Assembly: GCF_006716115.1 (NCBI RefSeq)
Contig: NZ_VFOO01000001.1
Coordinates: 3,968,001-4,032,000, forward strand
Source of the DNA: Subtercola boreus
Lineage (GTDB): Bacteria; Actinomycetota; Actinomycetes; Actinomycetales; Microbacteriaceae
Length of the DNA stretch: 64,000 nt
Direction: 5' to 3'
Positions 1 to 8,616 of this stretch are shown here, one piece after another. A model generated the notes under the pieces. The model saw only the letters and a program-made list of their open reading frames with translations. It had not been told where the DNA came from and made no database searches. The translations under genes and the position numbers were made by a program. Each line of letters starts with the position of its first letter. Within the stretch, counting starts at the first letter, position 1.

Positions 1-360
1 GACTCGCCCACTGGGGCGCGGTACGACGCGATCGTGTGGTTCCGCGCCGTGCTCGTCTACATCGATGACAACGCGCCGCTGCTCCGCGGGCTCGTGGCGG
101 CCGCCTACGAGGATGCGGCCATGTCCCAGCAACTCGAGACGCACCTCGCCGAACCGATCGCGGCGGCCCTCCGGGAGTGGGTGGGCGGGCTGGCCGATGG
201 CGAGGGTGGGGGTGGCGGCGGCATCTCGGGCCAGGCGCTCGCCCAGCTGGTGCACGGCACGATCCTCTACCGCCTGGCCCGGCCGCCCGGTTCGGGGGAC
301 GATGCGAGCGAAGAGGTCTTCGAGATCCTGATGGCCAGGCTGGGGCGCATCGGCGACTGA
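1..360 (+). CDS. TetR-family regulator, C-terminal part (5' end outside window)
   Basis: The reading frame is open from the first base of the window and ends at TGA 358-360, so the gene begins upstream; the GTG at 34 is probably internal. The visible 119 residues are helical (AIVWFRAVLVYIDDN, then SQQLETHLAEPIAAAL) and look like the ligand-binding half of a TetR-type repressor. A short glycine run interrupts the last third. The DNA-binding half is not visible, so the family call rests on the helical pattern and on the promoter-linked padR gene just downstream. It could be another helical regulator. Confidence 0.5.
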   Translation, partial: DSPTGARYDAIVWFRAVLVYIDDNAPLLRGLVAAAYEDAAMSQQLETHLAEPIAAALREWVGGLADGEGGGGGGISGQALAQLVHGTILYRLARPPGSGDDASEEVFEILMARLGRIGD

Positions 361-375
361 TTTCACCATCTGGTC

Positions 376-428
376 TTGACACACCGTTATTCAGCGATAT
401 ATCTTTAACACATCGCCGAATAACGGTG
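376..428 (+). promoter_or_regulatory. padR promoter with overlapping inverted-repeat operator
   Basis: A -35 box TTGACA (376-381) and a -10 box TATATC (398-403) are 16 bp apart. A 17-bp inverted repeat (382-398 and 412-428, one mismatch, 13-bp spacer; left arm CACCGTTATTCAGCGAT) fills the spacer and runs past the -10 box. A protein bound here would cover the core promoter. The likely binder is the PadR protein encoded 33 bp downstream, giving autorepression. The palindrome and boxes are seen; the binder is inferred. Confidence 0.75.
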
Positions 429-461
429 ACACTCTCTAGAACCAGAAAGGTGGACGCACTC

Positions 462-1088
462 ATGCGCACCCACAATCAACATCATCACGATCATCCGTCC
501 GACAACAGCGAATTCCGCGGCCAGCCCTTCGGCGGCCGAGGCTTCGGTCGAGGCGACGGCTTCGGCCCCGGCGCAGGCTTCGGTGCCGGCTTCGGTCCTG
601 GTGCCGGCTTCGGCGGCTTCGGACCGGGCTTCGGTCCCCGCGGCCCGCGTCGCGCCGGCAAGGGCGACGTTCGCTCGGTCATCCTGTCGCTTCTCGCAGA
701 CGGCCCCTCGAACGGGTACGGCCTGATCAAGGCCATCGCCGAACGCACCGGCGGCACCTGGCGCCCGAGCCCCGGCTCGGTCTACCCCACCCTCCAGCAG
801 CTCGTCGACGAGGAACTGATCGCCTCCAAGGGTGACGGTCGGCGCACCGAGTTCGAACTCACCGACGCGGGCCGCGCCTATCTCGAAGAGCACGCTGAGG
901 AACTCAAGAAGGCCTGGGAGGCGACTCCCGGTCGCTCGGCCGAAGACGCGGCCTTCCACGAGAGCGTCGCGAAGCTCGTCGGTGTCGTGCAGCAGTTCCG
1001 TCACGGAGCCACTGCGGCACAGCGCCAGGCCGCTTCCGAGAAGCTCGACGAGGCGCGTCGCGCGCTGTACCTCATCCTCGCCGACTGA
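462..1088 (+). CDS. PadR-family transcriptional regulator with Gly/Phe-rich N-terminal tail
   Basis: A 208-residue protein. The start is ATG 462, preceded by AGAAAGG; an earlier in-frame start would run through the promoter. Residues 1-20 are His/Asn-rich and 21-60 are a low-complexity Gly-Phe-Pro stretch (repeats of GFGPGAGFG). The PadR winged helix occupies about 68-145, with the typical GPSNGYGLIKAI helix and the PSPGSVYPTLQQL recognition segment. A C-terminal helical region should form the dimer. PadR proteins are usually repressors of transporter or stress genes, and this one sits under an inverted-repeat operator that overlaps its own promoter. No target other than itself is obvious, since the next gene is convergent. 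The disordered head is common in actinobacterial PadR proteins. Confidence 0.9.
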   Translation: MRTHNQHHHDHPSDNSEFRGQPFGGRGFGRGDGFGPGAGFGAGFGPGAGFGGFGPGFGPRGPRRAGKGDVRSVILSLLADGPSNGYGLIKAIAERTGGTWRPSPGSVYPTLQQLVDEELIASKGDGRRTEFELTDAGRAYLEEHAEELKKAWEATPGRSAEDAAFHESVAKLVGVVQQFRHGATAAQRQAASEKLDEARRALYLILAD

Positions 1089-1167
1089 GACCGGTCGGTC
1101 CACCCGGCCATCGGGCCAGACCGGCGGGTCGGCCCAATGGCCCGTCGGCCCGTCGGCCCGGCGGGGC

Positions 1168-2193
1168 TCAGCCGCCGGCGAAGGCCGCCGCGATGTCCGC
1201 CTCGATCGACTGGGCGAGGAGCTCCTGCCCAGCCGCTGTCGGGTGCACGTCGTCGTCCTGCATCAGGTCCGGCCGGCCGGCCAGCGGCTGGCCGATGTCG
1301 ACGAAGGTCGCTCCGATGGCGTCCGCAGCGCTGTGGATGTCGTCCGTCGCCTCCTGCAACTCATCGGGCGGCGACTCGTCGCCCCAGAACGCGCTCAGCG
1401 CGATGATCTGCGCATTCGGGAGCGCAGCCCTCAGGGACTGGACGGTCGACATCGTCTGCGCTTCGAGGTCCCCGCTGTCGACACCGAGGTCGTTGTTGCT
1501 CGCCGCGATGATGACGATCGACGGATCGAGTTGCACGGCGAGATCGGCCTGCGTCTGGAACGTGTCATCCGCATCGCCGGGCTGCACGAAGCCCGTTCCA
1601 TCGTCGGCGAGATCTGTCAGCTGCCACCCATTCCGGCTGGCGAGCCGTTCCGGCCAGGACTGACTCGGGTCGTCGAGCCCGTGGCCGGACATGATCGAGT
1701 CGCCGATCGCCACCACCACGGGAGCGGGGGCTTCGGGCGGAGCGCCCGCCTGGGTGGCTGTGCCTTCGCCCAGGCCGGGGGAGATGCCCGCGGGGGCCAG
1801 CTGTTCCGGGGCCAGGGGGGCGAACGGTGTCACGTCTCTCGTCGTCATCGGGGCTGGGTTCGGCGTGGGGACCGATGACGGTGCTCCCGCCCCGGGCACT
1901 GTGCCGGCCGATGTTCCGCCGGCATCCTGTCCGTCGGAGGCGGGCGCGCTCGCGCCGGCGGTCCCCTCCGCCGTGCCCGCCGTGCCCGCCGGCCCTGCCG
2001 GGGGTGAGGGTGAAGGGGAGGGGGCCAGGATCGCCTGGGTGAGCGCGCCCGGTTCGTACGACGAAGTCGACCCGTGGCCCGCAACGGGCAGGGCGACCAG
2101 CAGAATCCCGAGCACGCCGGCGCAGGCGACGACCCCGACGACCCGGCCCCGTCTGCTCACCTCTGCCACCCCTCGCGGTCTGCGCTCTGGCAT
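1168..2193 (-). CDS. Membrane-anchored SGNH/GDSL-type hydrolase
   Basis: A 341-residue protein with a short cytosolic head, one membrane segment (about 18-38), a long Pro/Ala/Gly/Ser linker (about 55-150) and an extracytoplasmic SGNH esterase domain. Block I is VVAIGDSIMSGHG (nucleophile Ser166), the Asn block is IIAASNNDLG, and the His block is DDDVHPTAAG (Asp314/His317 region). The domain is like those that deacylate cell-surface or extracellular polymers; the substrate cannot be read from sequence. The ATG at 2193 lacks a clear ribosome site, and GTG codons at 2169 and 2160 are alternatives. It is divergent from a tetR gene and shares a palindromic operator with it, so it is probably controlled by that TetR. 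Confidence 0.8.
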   Translation of the reverse strand: MPERRPRGVAEVSRRGRVVGVVACAGVLGILLVALPVAGHGSTSSYEPGALTQAILAPSPSPSPPAGPAGTAGTAEGTAGASAPASDGQDAGGTSAGTVPGAGAPSSVPTPNPAPMTTRDVTPFAPLAPEQLAPAGISPGLGEGTATQAGAPPEAPAPVVVAIGDSIMSGHGLDDPSQSWPERLASRNGWQLTDLADDGTGFVQPGDADDTFQTQADLAVQLDPSIVIIAASNNDLGVDSGDLEAQTMSTVQSLRAALPNAQIIALSAFWGDESPPDELQEATDDIHSAADAIGATFVDIGQPLAGRPDLMQDDDVHPTAAGQELLAQSIEADIAAAFAGG

Positions 2194-2217
2194 TCAACGG
2201 TACGCGGAGCCGGCCCG

Positions 2218-2248
2218 GTCGTAAACCTACGATATGTAGGTTTACGAC
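2218..2248. promoter_or_regulatory. Perfect 31-bp palindromic operator (TetR type)
   Basis: Two perfect 13-bp arms (GTCGTAAACCTAC at 2218-2230 and its complement at 2236-2248) flank the 5-bp core GATAT. The site lies in the 76-bp gap between the divergent starts of the membrane SGNH hydrolase (2193) and tetR (2270). Size, perfect symmetry and position are those of TetR-family operators. It probably controls both directions. Confidence 0.85.
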
Positions 2249-2269
2249 TACTGACTGTAGGCTGGCTTC

Positions 2270-2986
2270 ATGGCCCGCCAGAATCTCACCCGCCGCTCGG
2301 TGCTCGAGGCCGCCGCCGACCTCGCCGATCGCGATGGCTTCGACGCGATCTCGGTCTCGCTTCTCGCCCGCACCCTCGGAGTGCAACCCGCGAGCCTCTA
2401 CTCCCACGTGCGCGACCGCGCCGCGGTTCTGGATGGCGTGCACACCCTCGCTCTAGGAGAACTCGCCGACCGGATCGCGGCGGAGATCGCCGGCCGCTCC
2501 CGGCGCGACGCGCTCGTCGGCATGATCGGTGCCTACCGTGGCTTCGCCCGCGACAGACCCGGACGGTGGGATGCGCTGCAGCGGCCCGCCAACGCCGAGA
2601 CGGTGCAGTCGGGGGAGGCCGCCCGCCTCGTGGAGCTGACCTGGGCCGTGCTTCGCGGCTACGCGCTGCCCGACGCCGAACTCGTGCACGCGACCCGGCT
2701 CGTCGGCGCGACCATCAACGGCTTCCTGTCGCTCGAACGCGTCGGCTCCTTCGGCCATCGCGCACCCGACACCGAGGTCTCCTGGGCGCGCGCCGTCGAC
2801 GTGCTCGACGCCGCGCTCGCGGCGTGGCCGGTGCCGGTGCCCACCGCCGCCGCCGCCGATGCGCCACCCGCACCCGCGCCCGGGGTGCCTCTGCGCGCCG
2901 CCGCGACCATTCCCGCGAGCGGCGGCCCCGCGACATCCACCGCCCGCACCAGCACACCCGCCACCTCTGAGGAGCCTCAGTCATGA
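2270..2986 (+). CDS. TetR/AcrR-family transcriptional regulator
   Basis: A 238-residue protein. The N-terminal helix-turn-helix spans about 5-50 (LLARTLGVQPASLYSHV is the recognition part). The middle (70-185) is the helical ligand-binding domain, of the kind found in TetR proteins with a WHG-type C-terminal domain. The last 50 residues or so are a Pro/Ala/Thr tail of no recognised fold. It starts 21 bp after a perfect palindromic operator and overlaps the next SGNH hydrolase gene by four bases (ATGA at 2983-2986), so it forms an operon with that enzyme. The neighbours suggest that it senses an ester or acylated glycan, or a breakdown product of one; that is inference. Confidence 0.88.
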   Translation: MARQNLTRRSVLEAAADLADRDGFDAISVSLLARTLGVQPASLYSHVRDRAAVLDGVHTLALGELADRIAAEIAGRSRRDALVGMIGAYRGFARDRPGRWDALQRPANAETVQSGEAARLVELTWAVLRGYALPDAELVHATRLVGATINGFLSLERVGSFGHRAPDTEVSWARAVDVLDAALAAWPVPVPTAAAADAPPAPAPGVPLRAAATIPASGGPATSTARTSTPATSEEPQS

Positions 2987-4128
2987 TCACCACCCCCTTC
3001 GCGATGGACATCGTCCGTGGCGCCGCCGAACTCGAAACCACCCCGCGCGGGGTGCGCCCCCACCGCCTGCCCGCGTGGGTGCGCGATCAGTTCCCCGACC
3101 CGCAGCTGCTCTCCCGCGAGATCCAGCCCTCGGGTGTGCGGATCGTCTTCCGCACGGCCGCCGCGCGGATCGAGCTCCGCTCCCACTCCACCCGCACCGC
3201 CTTCGCGGGGGCCGACCGGGCCCGCGGATCCATCGACAGCTACGTCGACGGAGCGTTCTGGGCGCGCGACGAACTCGGCGGCGGTGACGCCACGGTCGTC
3301 GACCTGCTGGCCGGCTCCACCACGCAGCTCAGCGGCGCGGCGCACACGACTGTCGTCGACCGGATGCCCGCCCGGGACAAGCTCGTCGAGCTCTGGCTGC
3401 CCCACAACGAGTCCCTCGAGCTCCTCAGCCTCGAGTCTGACGGACCGCTGGCGCCGAACCCCGATCATCCACCCGTCTGGATGCACCACGGCAGCTCGAT
3501 CAGCCACGGCTCGAACGCCACCGCCCCGAGCGAGATCTGGCCGGCCGTCGCTGCGCGCCGGGGCGGTGTCGACCTGCTGAACCTCGGATTCGGCGGCAGC
3601 GCCCTCGTCGACCCGTTCATGGCGCGGGTCATGCGCGACACCCCAGCCGACGTCATCAGCGTGAAGCTCGGAATCAACGTGGTGAACTTCGACGCGATGC
3701 GCCTGCGGGCGTTCGTGCCGGCCGTGCACGGGTTCCTCGACACGATCCGCGACGGGCACCCGACGACGCCCCTGGTGCTGGTCTCGCCGATCTTCTGCGG
3801 CATCCACGAGCACACCGCCGGGCCGGGGGCGATCGACCCGTCGAGCCTCGGAACCGACCAGGTGCGCTTCCTCGCGAAGGGCGTGCCGGGCGATGAGGCC
3901 GAGGGGCGGCTCACGCTGTCGGTGATCCGCCGGGAGCTGCGGTCGCTGGCCTCGCGGCGCGCCGCCGACCCGAACCTCTACTTCCTGGAGGGCACCGATC
4001 TCTACGGGGAGGCCGACGCCGAGAGTCTGCCCCTCGCGGATGCGCTGCACCCGGGCCCGGAGGCGCACCGCCTCATCGGCTCCCGTTTCGCCGACTACGC
4101 GTTCGCCCCCGGCGGCCCCTTCGCCTGA
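2983..4128 (+). CDS. SGNH-type hydrolase/esterase with N-terminal beta domain
   Basis: A 381-residue, probably cytoplasmic protein (no signal peptide). Residues 40-160 look like the beta-rich domain that precedes some SGNH esterases; 165-375 are the hydrolase. Block I is MHHGSSISHGSN, where GSS replaces the usual GDS (nucleophile Ser172). KLGINVVNF supplies the Asn, and DALHPGPEAH the Asp353/His356 pair. Such two-domain SGNH enzymes often remove acetyl or other acyl groups from sugars. The gene is translationally coupled to tetR by an ATGA overlap. Together with the divergent membrane SGNH protein, it makes two hydrolases around one TetR. Confidence 0.82.
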   Translation: MITTPFAMDIVRGAAELETTPRGVRPHRLPAWVRDQFPDPQLLSREIQPSGVRIVFRTAAARIELRSHSTRTAFAGADRARGSIDSYVDGAFWARDELGGGDATVVDLLAGSTTQLSGAAHTTVVDRMPARDKLVELWLPHNESLELLSLESDGPLAPNPDHPPVWMHHGSSISHGSNATAPSEIWPAVAARRGGVDLLNLGFGGSALVDPFMARVMRDTPADVISVKLGINVVNFDAMRLRAFVPAVHGFLDTIRDGHPTTPLVLVSPIFCGIHEHTAGPGAIDPSSLGTDQVRFLAKGVPGDEAEGRLTLSVIRRELRSLASRRAADPNLYFLEGTDLYGEADAESLPLADALHPGPEAHRLIGSRFADYAFAPGGPFA

Positions 4129-4210
4129 CGCCCCGCGCCACCCGCCGCCCCGCCGTCCCCACTTCCCTCCCGCCGCCGCGCGGTCGCGGCGTGGCTCAGA
4201 ATGCGCTGCA

Positions 4211-4256
4211 GTTTGTCGCTTCGGCGCGTGCGCGCGCATGCGCGGAGGCGACAAAC
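4211..4256. repeat. GC-rich imperfect palindrome between convergent genes
   Basis: Arms 4211-4227 (GTTTGTCGCTTCGGCGC) and 4240-4256 pair with two mismatches around a CG-rich loop. It lies in the 189-bp gap between the 3' ends of the SGNH gene and araA, where a transcription terminator is expected, but no T-run follows. It resembles, in size and in its GTCGC core, the other intergenic palindromes of this window. Confidence 0.5.
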
Positions 4257-4317
4257 GTGCGCGGAAGTCCGGACGTGGCTCCCCGGTGCTGGCCGGGGAG
4301 CGGGGGGCGGGGGCGGG

Positions 4318-5835
4318 CTAGAGGCCCTGCGCGAGGCGGTAGTACGCCTGGTTCCAGCGCACCTCGTTCGCGAAACCCTTGAGGGTGGTGTCGGCGTCGA
4401 TCGTGAGGAGTTCGGTCTTCGCGATGGCGGCGAAGTCCTCGAAGACCTCGATGCCCACGGCCGTCGACATCACGGTGTGGTGGGCTGCGCCCGCCGTGAG
4501 CCAGGCCGCAGCCGAGACCTGGAACGAGGGCGCGGGGCGCCAGACAGCGCGGCCGACGGGCAGGTTCGGCAGCGGGGCGCGCGGCTCCACGACCTCGACC
4601 ACATTCGCCACAAGGCGGAAGCGGTCGCGCATGTCGCTCAGCGCGACTACGACGGCGGGGCCGGGGTCGGCCGTGAAGACCAGTCGCACCGGGTCCTCTT
4701 TTCCGCCGATGCCGAGCGGGTGGATCTCGAGCGTCGGCTTGGCCGTGGTGAGCGAGGGGCTGACCTCGAGCATGTGGGCGCCGAGGATGGTCTCCTGCCC
4801 TTCGACCAGGTCGTAGGTGTAGTCCTCCATGAGGGAGGCGCCGCCGGGAAGGCCCGCGCCCATCACGTTCGCCGCGCGCACGAGGATGGCCGTCTTCCAG
4901 TCGCCCTCTGCGCCGAATCCGTAGCCGTCGGCCATCAGGCGCTGCACAGCGAGACCGGGCAGCTGCTTGAGGGCTCCCAGGTCTTCGAAGCTCGTGGTGA
5001 AGGCGCCGAAGCCGCCCTCCTCGAGGAACGACCGCAGACCGAGTTCGATGGCTGCGCCGTCGCGCAGGGACTGGTGGCGCTCGGCGCCCGCCCGCAGTTC
5101 GGGAGCAACATCGTAGAGCTCTTCGTATTCGGCGACGAGGGCGTCGATCCGGTCATCCGGAACTGCCGCGACGGCGTCGGCGAGATCGTTCACGCCCCAG
5201 GTGTTGACCTGCACACCGAAGCGGATCTCGGCCTCGGTCTTGTCGCCCTCGGTGACGGCGACGTAGCGCATGTTGTCGCCGAAACGCGCGAGTTTCAGCG
5301 TCTTGACGGCCTGCCAGCCGGCGGCGGCGCGCGACCAGTCGGCGATCTGGGACTGCACCAGCGTGTTGGTCGCGTGGCCGACGACGGTCTTGCGGGCGAC
5401 GCCCAGGCGGGTCTGGATGTAGCCGAACTCCCGGTCGCCGTGCGCGGCCTGGTTGAGGTTCATGAAGTCGAAGTCGATGTCCGCGTAGGGCAGCTCGACG
5501 TTCGCCTGGGTGTGGAAGTGCAGCAGCGGCTTCTGCAGGGCCTCGAGGCCGGAGATCCACATCTTCGCGGGGCTGAAGGTGTGCATCCAGGCGATGACGC
5601 CGATCACGCTGTCGTCGGCGTTGACGTCGAGGGCGGAGCGGCGGATTGATTCGCTGTCCTTCAGCACCGGCTTCCACACGATCTTCACGGGTATGCCTGC
5701 AGAGGCATGGAGCGTGTCGACGATCTGCTGGGACTGCTCGGCGACCTGGCGGAGGGTCTCCTCGCCGTACAGGTTCTGGCTGCCGGTGAAGAACCAGATT
5801 TCGAAGGGGTCGAGGGTTGTTTCGAGGGTGCTCAA
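4318..5835 (-). CDS. araA: L-arabinose isomerase
   Basis: A 505-residue cytoplasmic enzyme (family size about 500) that converts L-arabinose to L-ribulose. The N-terminus [14 protein letters not shown] is diagnostic. Metal and catalytic residues appear in family positions: Glu in GFGAEGDWK, Glu in LMEDYTYDL, His in GAHMLEVSP and the His pair in GAAHHTVMS. No ATG fits; the only sensible start is TTG at 5835-5833, which overlaps the araD stop (TTGA) and has AGGATC eight bases upstream. It is the last gene of araB-araD-araA. Overlap with araD implies coupled translation. Confidence 0.96.
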   Translation of the reverse strand: MSTLETTLDPFEIWFFTGSQNLYGEETLRQVAEQSQQIVDTLHASAGIPVKIVWKPVLKDSESIRRSALDVNADDSVIGVIAWMHTFSPAKMWISGLEALQKPLLHFHTQANVELPYADIDFDFMNLNQAAHGDREFGYIQTRLGVARKTVVGHATNTLVQSQIADWSRAAAGWQAVKTLKLARFGDNMRYVAVTEGDKTEAEIRFGVQVNTWGVNDLADAVAAVPDDRIDALVAEYEELYDVAPELRAGAERHQSLRDGAAIELGLRSFLEEGGFGAFTTSFEDLGALKQLPGLAVQRLMADGYGFGAEGDWKTAILVRAANVMGAGLPGGASLMEDYTYDLVEGQETILGAHMLEVSPSLTTAKPTLEIHPLGIGGKEDPVRLVFTADPGPAVVVALSDMRDRFRLVANVVEVVEPRAPLPNLPVGRAVWRPAPSFQVSAAAWLTAGAAHHTVMSTAVGIEVFEDFAAIAKTELLTIDADTTLKGFANEVRWNQAYYRLAQGL

Positions 5836-6593
5836 TTCAGTGATCCTGTCGGTTCTTGTCCGTAGACGTTCTGGTAGCGGTTGAAGAGGGAGTCGATGGA
5901 TGCCGGCTCGATGGGCTGCGGTTCGCCGAGCAGGCGGGTGAAGAGCACCGTGCGTGCAACGTCTTCGACCATGACGGCCGCCTTGACGGCGTCGCGGGCA
6001 TCCTTGCCGATCGTGAACGGTCCGTGGTTCTTCATCAGCACGGCTCGCGAGCGGTGCCCGGACAGGGTCTCGACGATGCCGCGCCCGATGGAGTCGTCGC
6101 CGATGATCGCGAACGGGCCGATCGGAACCTCGCCGCCGAACTCGTCGGCCATCGCGGTCGTGACGCAGGGGATCGACTCGCCGCGCGCGGCCCAAGCCAC
6201 AGCGTAGGGCGAGTGGGTGTGCACCACACCCCCGACCTCGGGCATATGCCGGTAGACGTATGCGTGTGCAGCAGTGTCGCTCGAGGGGGAGCGGTCGGAG
6301 CCCGGCGTACCCGGAACGACGTCGCCGTCGAGGGTGCAGAGGATCATGTTGTCGGGCGTGAGCTCGTCGTAGTCGACGCCGGAGGGCTTGATTACGAACA
6401 GGTCGGCGCCGGGCACACGGCCGGACACGTTGCCGCCCGTCCACATCACGAGGCCCCAGCGCACGAGCTGGGAGTGCAGAGCGGAGACCTGCTCGCGCAC
6501 GCGCGTGATCTCGGCGGCGTGCGCCTCGAGGTCGGCGGGGGTGGCGTGAGTGGCCGGGGTGGCGGGTGCTGAGGGGGTCGCGGGATCTGTCAT
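5832..6593 (-). CDS. araD: L-ribulose-5-phosphate 4-epimerase
   Basis: A 253-residue class II aldolase-fold enzyme that converts L-ribulose 5-phosphate to D-xylulose 5-phosphate. Zinc ligands are seen in [10 protein letters not shown] (two His) and [10 protein letters not shown] (third His); [11 protein letters not shown] is the usual phosphate-binding segment. The start ATG 6593 has GAAGGAAG upstream. The first 20 residues are an extra Ala/Thr/Pro-rich head. It lies between araB and araA. A 32-bp tandem repeat fills the 196-bp gap before it, so it may be expressed at a different level from araB. Confidence 0.95.
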   Translation of the reverse strand: MTDPATPSAPATPATHATPADLEAHAAEITRVREQVSALHSQLVRWGLVMWTGGNVSGRVPGADLFVIKPSGVDYDELTPDNMILCTLDGDVVPGTPGSDRSPSSDTAAHAYVYRHMPEVGGVVHTHSPYAVAWAARGESIPCVTTAMADEFGGEVPIGPFAIIGDDSIGRGIVETLSGHRSRAVLMKNHGPFTIGKDARDAVKAAVMVEDVARTVLFTRLLGEPQPIEPASIDSLFNRYQNVYGQEPTGSLN

Positions 6594-6640
6594 GGGCTTC
6601 CTTCGGGTGGAGGGAGGTGGGATGGCCGGGGGCGGTGGAT

Positions 6641-6744
6641 GTTCGGGGGTGAAGCCGGGGCGGTGGGTGGGTGTTCGGGGGTGAAGCCGGGGCGGTGGGT
6701 GGATGTTCGGGGGTGAAGCCGGGGCGGTGGGTGGATGTTCGGGG
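6641..6744. repeat. 32-bp tandem repeat, about 3.3 copies, between araB and araD
   Basis: Units begin at 6641, 6673, 6705 and 6737 (the last partial), each opening with GTTCGGGGGTGAAGCCGGGG and ending GTGGGTGGAT or close to it. A degenerate half-unit precedes 6641. The copies are nearly identical, which points to recent slippage or unequal exchange. They lie in the noncoding gap inside the araBDA operon, so the mRNA would carry a C-rich repeat 5' to araD. Confidence 0.9.
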
Positions 6745-6789
6745 CCGACGCAATCGCCGGCGCCGAGCGGCCCCCGCCCGCGGCTGGCG

Positions 6790-8592
6790 TCAGCGGAGGC
6801 GCTCGACGGCGACCTGCTCGACGGCGAGGCCGGCGCGGTAGCGCTCGAGGTAGCTGGCGAAGCCAGCGACGTCGAGTGGATCGGGTTCTGCCGTCGTGAA
6901 GTCGGTGCCGGCGAAGACGTGGTCGCGGAGGTAGGCGTCGAGGTCGAGCCCCGTGCCGCGTGCGGAGGTGGGGTCCGAGGTTCCGTCTGTTGCAACGCCG
7001 GTGCCCGCGGCCGAGCCGTCGCCTGCCGAAGCGCCCGCTCCCGCGCCGACGCCGGTGCCCACGGCCGAGCCGTCGCCTGCCGAAGCGCCGGCTCCCGCGC
7101 CCGCGCCGCCGCCGCCGACGGCGGCCCGCGCCGACACGTACGCCGCCAGAACCGCGATCCCCCACGCCCCGCCCTCGGAGGCGGTCTCGGTGACCGTCAC
7201 CGGAGCATCCAGCGCCCCCGCCAGGAACCGCTGTGCGACCCCGGCCGTGCGGAACATGCCGCCGTGGGCGAACAGTTCGTCGATCGCGACGCCCTCCGCG
7301 GCGAGCACGCGCATGCCGAGGCTGAGGGTGCCGAAGACCCCGTAGAGCTCGGCGCGGATGAAGTTGGCCAGGGTGAGGCGGCTGTCGGGCGTACGCACGA
7401 TGAGCGGTCGACCCTCCTCGAGCCCGGCGATGGGTTCCCCGGCGAGATGGTTGTACGCCAGGAGCCCGCCGGCATCCGCCTCGCCCGTGAGGGCCTCGCG
7501 GAACAGCGTGTCGAAGACCGCGTCGTTGTCGAGCGGGGTGCCCGCGGCGGCGGCGAAGCGACCGAACATGGCCGCCCAGGCGGCGAGCTCGCTGGCCCCG
7601 TTGTTGCAGTGCACCATCGCCACCGGGTCGCCGGCCGGCGTGGTGACGAGGTCGAGTTCGTGGTGCACCTCGGCGAGAGGATGCTCGAGAACGACCATCG
7701 CGAAGATCGATGTTCCGGCGCTGACGTTTCCGGTGCGCGGGGCGACCGATCGCGTCGCGACCATGCCCGTGCCGGCGTCGCCCTCCGGCGGGCAGAGCAC
7801 GATGCCGGGCCGGAGTGCCCCCGTCGGGTCGAGCAGCCGCGCGCCGTCGGAAGTCAGTTCGCCGGCCGGTTCACCCGCGACCAGAACCTCCGGCAGCAGT
7901 CCGGCGACAGACGCACCGGGCACCCGGCCGTCGGCCAGCGCGTCGTAGCGTTCGATCAGAGCGGCGTCGTAGTCGTTCGTGCGGGAGTCGATCGGGAACA
8001 TGCCCGACGCGTCGCCCACCCCGAGCACGGTCCGGCCGGTGAGACGCCAGTGCACGTAGCCGGCGAGGGTTGTGATGTGCCGCACGTCGGGAATGTGCGG
8101 TTCCGCATCCAGAACCGCCTGGTGCAGGTGCGCGATCGACCAGCGCAGCGGGATGTTCACCCCGAACGACTCGGTGAGCTCCGCGGCTGCGGGCCCGGTG
8201 GTCGTGTTGCGCCAGGTGCGGAACGGCACCAGCAGGTCGCCGGCTTCGTCGAACGCGAGGTAGCCGTGCATCATCGCCGAGATACCGATCGCGCCGAAGC
8301 TGGTCGGCAGCACGCCGTGGCGCGCCTGCACGTCACTCACGAGGCCGGCGTACGCCGACTGGATGCCCGCCCAGACGTTCTCCAGAGAGTATGTCCAGCG
8401 GCGGTCTGTGAACTCGTTGTCCCATTCGAAGCTGCCGACAGCGAGCACATCGGAGGGGTCGTCGCCGACCAGGCAGGCCTTGATGCGGGTCGAACCGAGT
8501 TCGATGCCGAGGGTGGCCCGGCCACTCCGAATGGCGTCGGCGGCCGTGGTGTCGGCGGCGCTCGGTGTGGGGGCTGGGCTGGGCTCGGTCAT
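6790..8592 (-). CDS. araB: FGGY-family sugar kinase, probable L-ribulokinase
   Basis: A 600-residue protein. The FGGY N-lobe begins at about residue 27 (LGIELGSTRIKACLVG, phosphate loop) and the C-lobe shows GTLSLGMRVL, AHGGMFRT and TASEGGAWGIAVL, the nucleotide-binding motifs. As first gene of an araB-D-A operon its substrate should be L-ribulose (phosphorylation at C5), although the fold is also that of xylulokinases. Residues of about 490-545 are an inserted Gly/Ala/Ser/Thr linker made of two 18-residue repeats, which family members normally lack. The start ATG 8592 has AAGGAG upstream. A palindromic operator lies about 25 bp ahead of the start. Confidence 0.88.
   Translation of the reverse strand: MTEPSPAPTPSAADTTAADAIRSGRATLGIELGSTRIKACLVGDDPSDVLAVGSFEWDNEFTDRRWTYSLENVWAGIQSAYAGLVSDVQARHGVLPTSFGAIGISAMMHGYLAFDEAGDLLVPFRTWRNTTTGPAAAELTESFGVNIPLRWSIAHLHQAVLDAEPHIPDVRHITTLAGYVHWRLTGRTVLGVGDASGMFPIDSRTNDYDAALIERYDALADGRVPGASVAGLLPEVLVAGEPAGELTSDGARLLDPTGALRPGIVLCPPEGDAGTGMVATRSVAPRTGNVSAGTSIFAMVVLEHPLAEVHHELDLVTTPAGDPVAMVHCNNGASELAAWAAMFGRFAAAAGTPLDNDAVFDTLFREALTGEADAGGLLAYNHLAGEPIAGLEEGRPLIVRTPDSRLTLANFIRAELYGVFGTLSLGMRVLAAEGVAIDELFAHGGMFRTAGVAQRFLAGALDAPVTVTETASEGGAWGIAVLAAYVSARAAVGGGGAGAGAGASAGDGSAVGTGVGAGAGASAGDGSAAGTGVATDGTSDPTSARGTGLDLDAYLRDHVFAGTDFTTAEPDPLDVAGFASYLERYRAGLAVEQVAVERLR
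6997..7104 (-). repeat. 54-bp in-frame tandem repeat inside araB
   Basis: Two adjacent 54-bp units (6997-7050 and 7051-7104, differing at a few bases) encode 18-residue repeats of the type GAGAGASAGDGSA. The length is a multiple of three, so the frame is kept. They make up most of the low-complexity insertion in the kinase C-lobe. Confidence 0.85.
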
Positions 8593-8616
8593 GTCGCAAA
8601 GACTCCTTCGGCTCCG

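Noticed and set aside
6641-6744. 32-bp repeats as a CRISPR array
   Set aside because: The units abut without unique spacers, and there are no cas genes.
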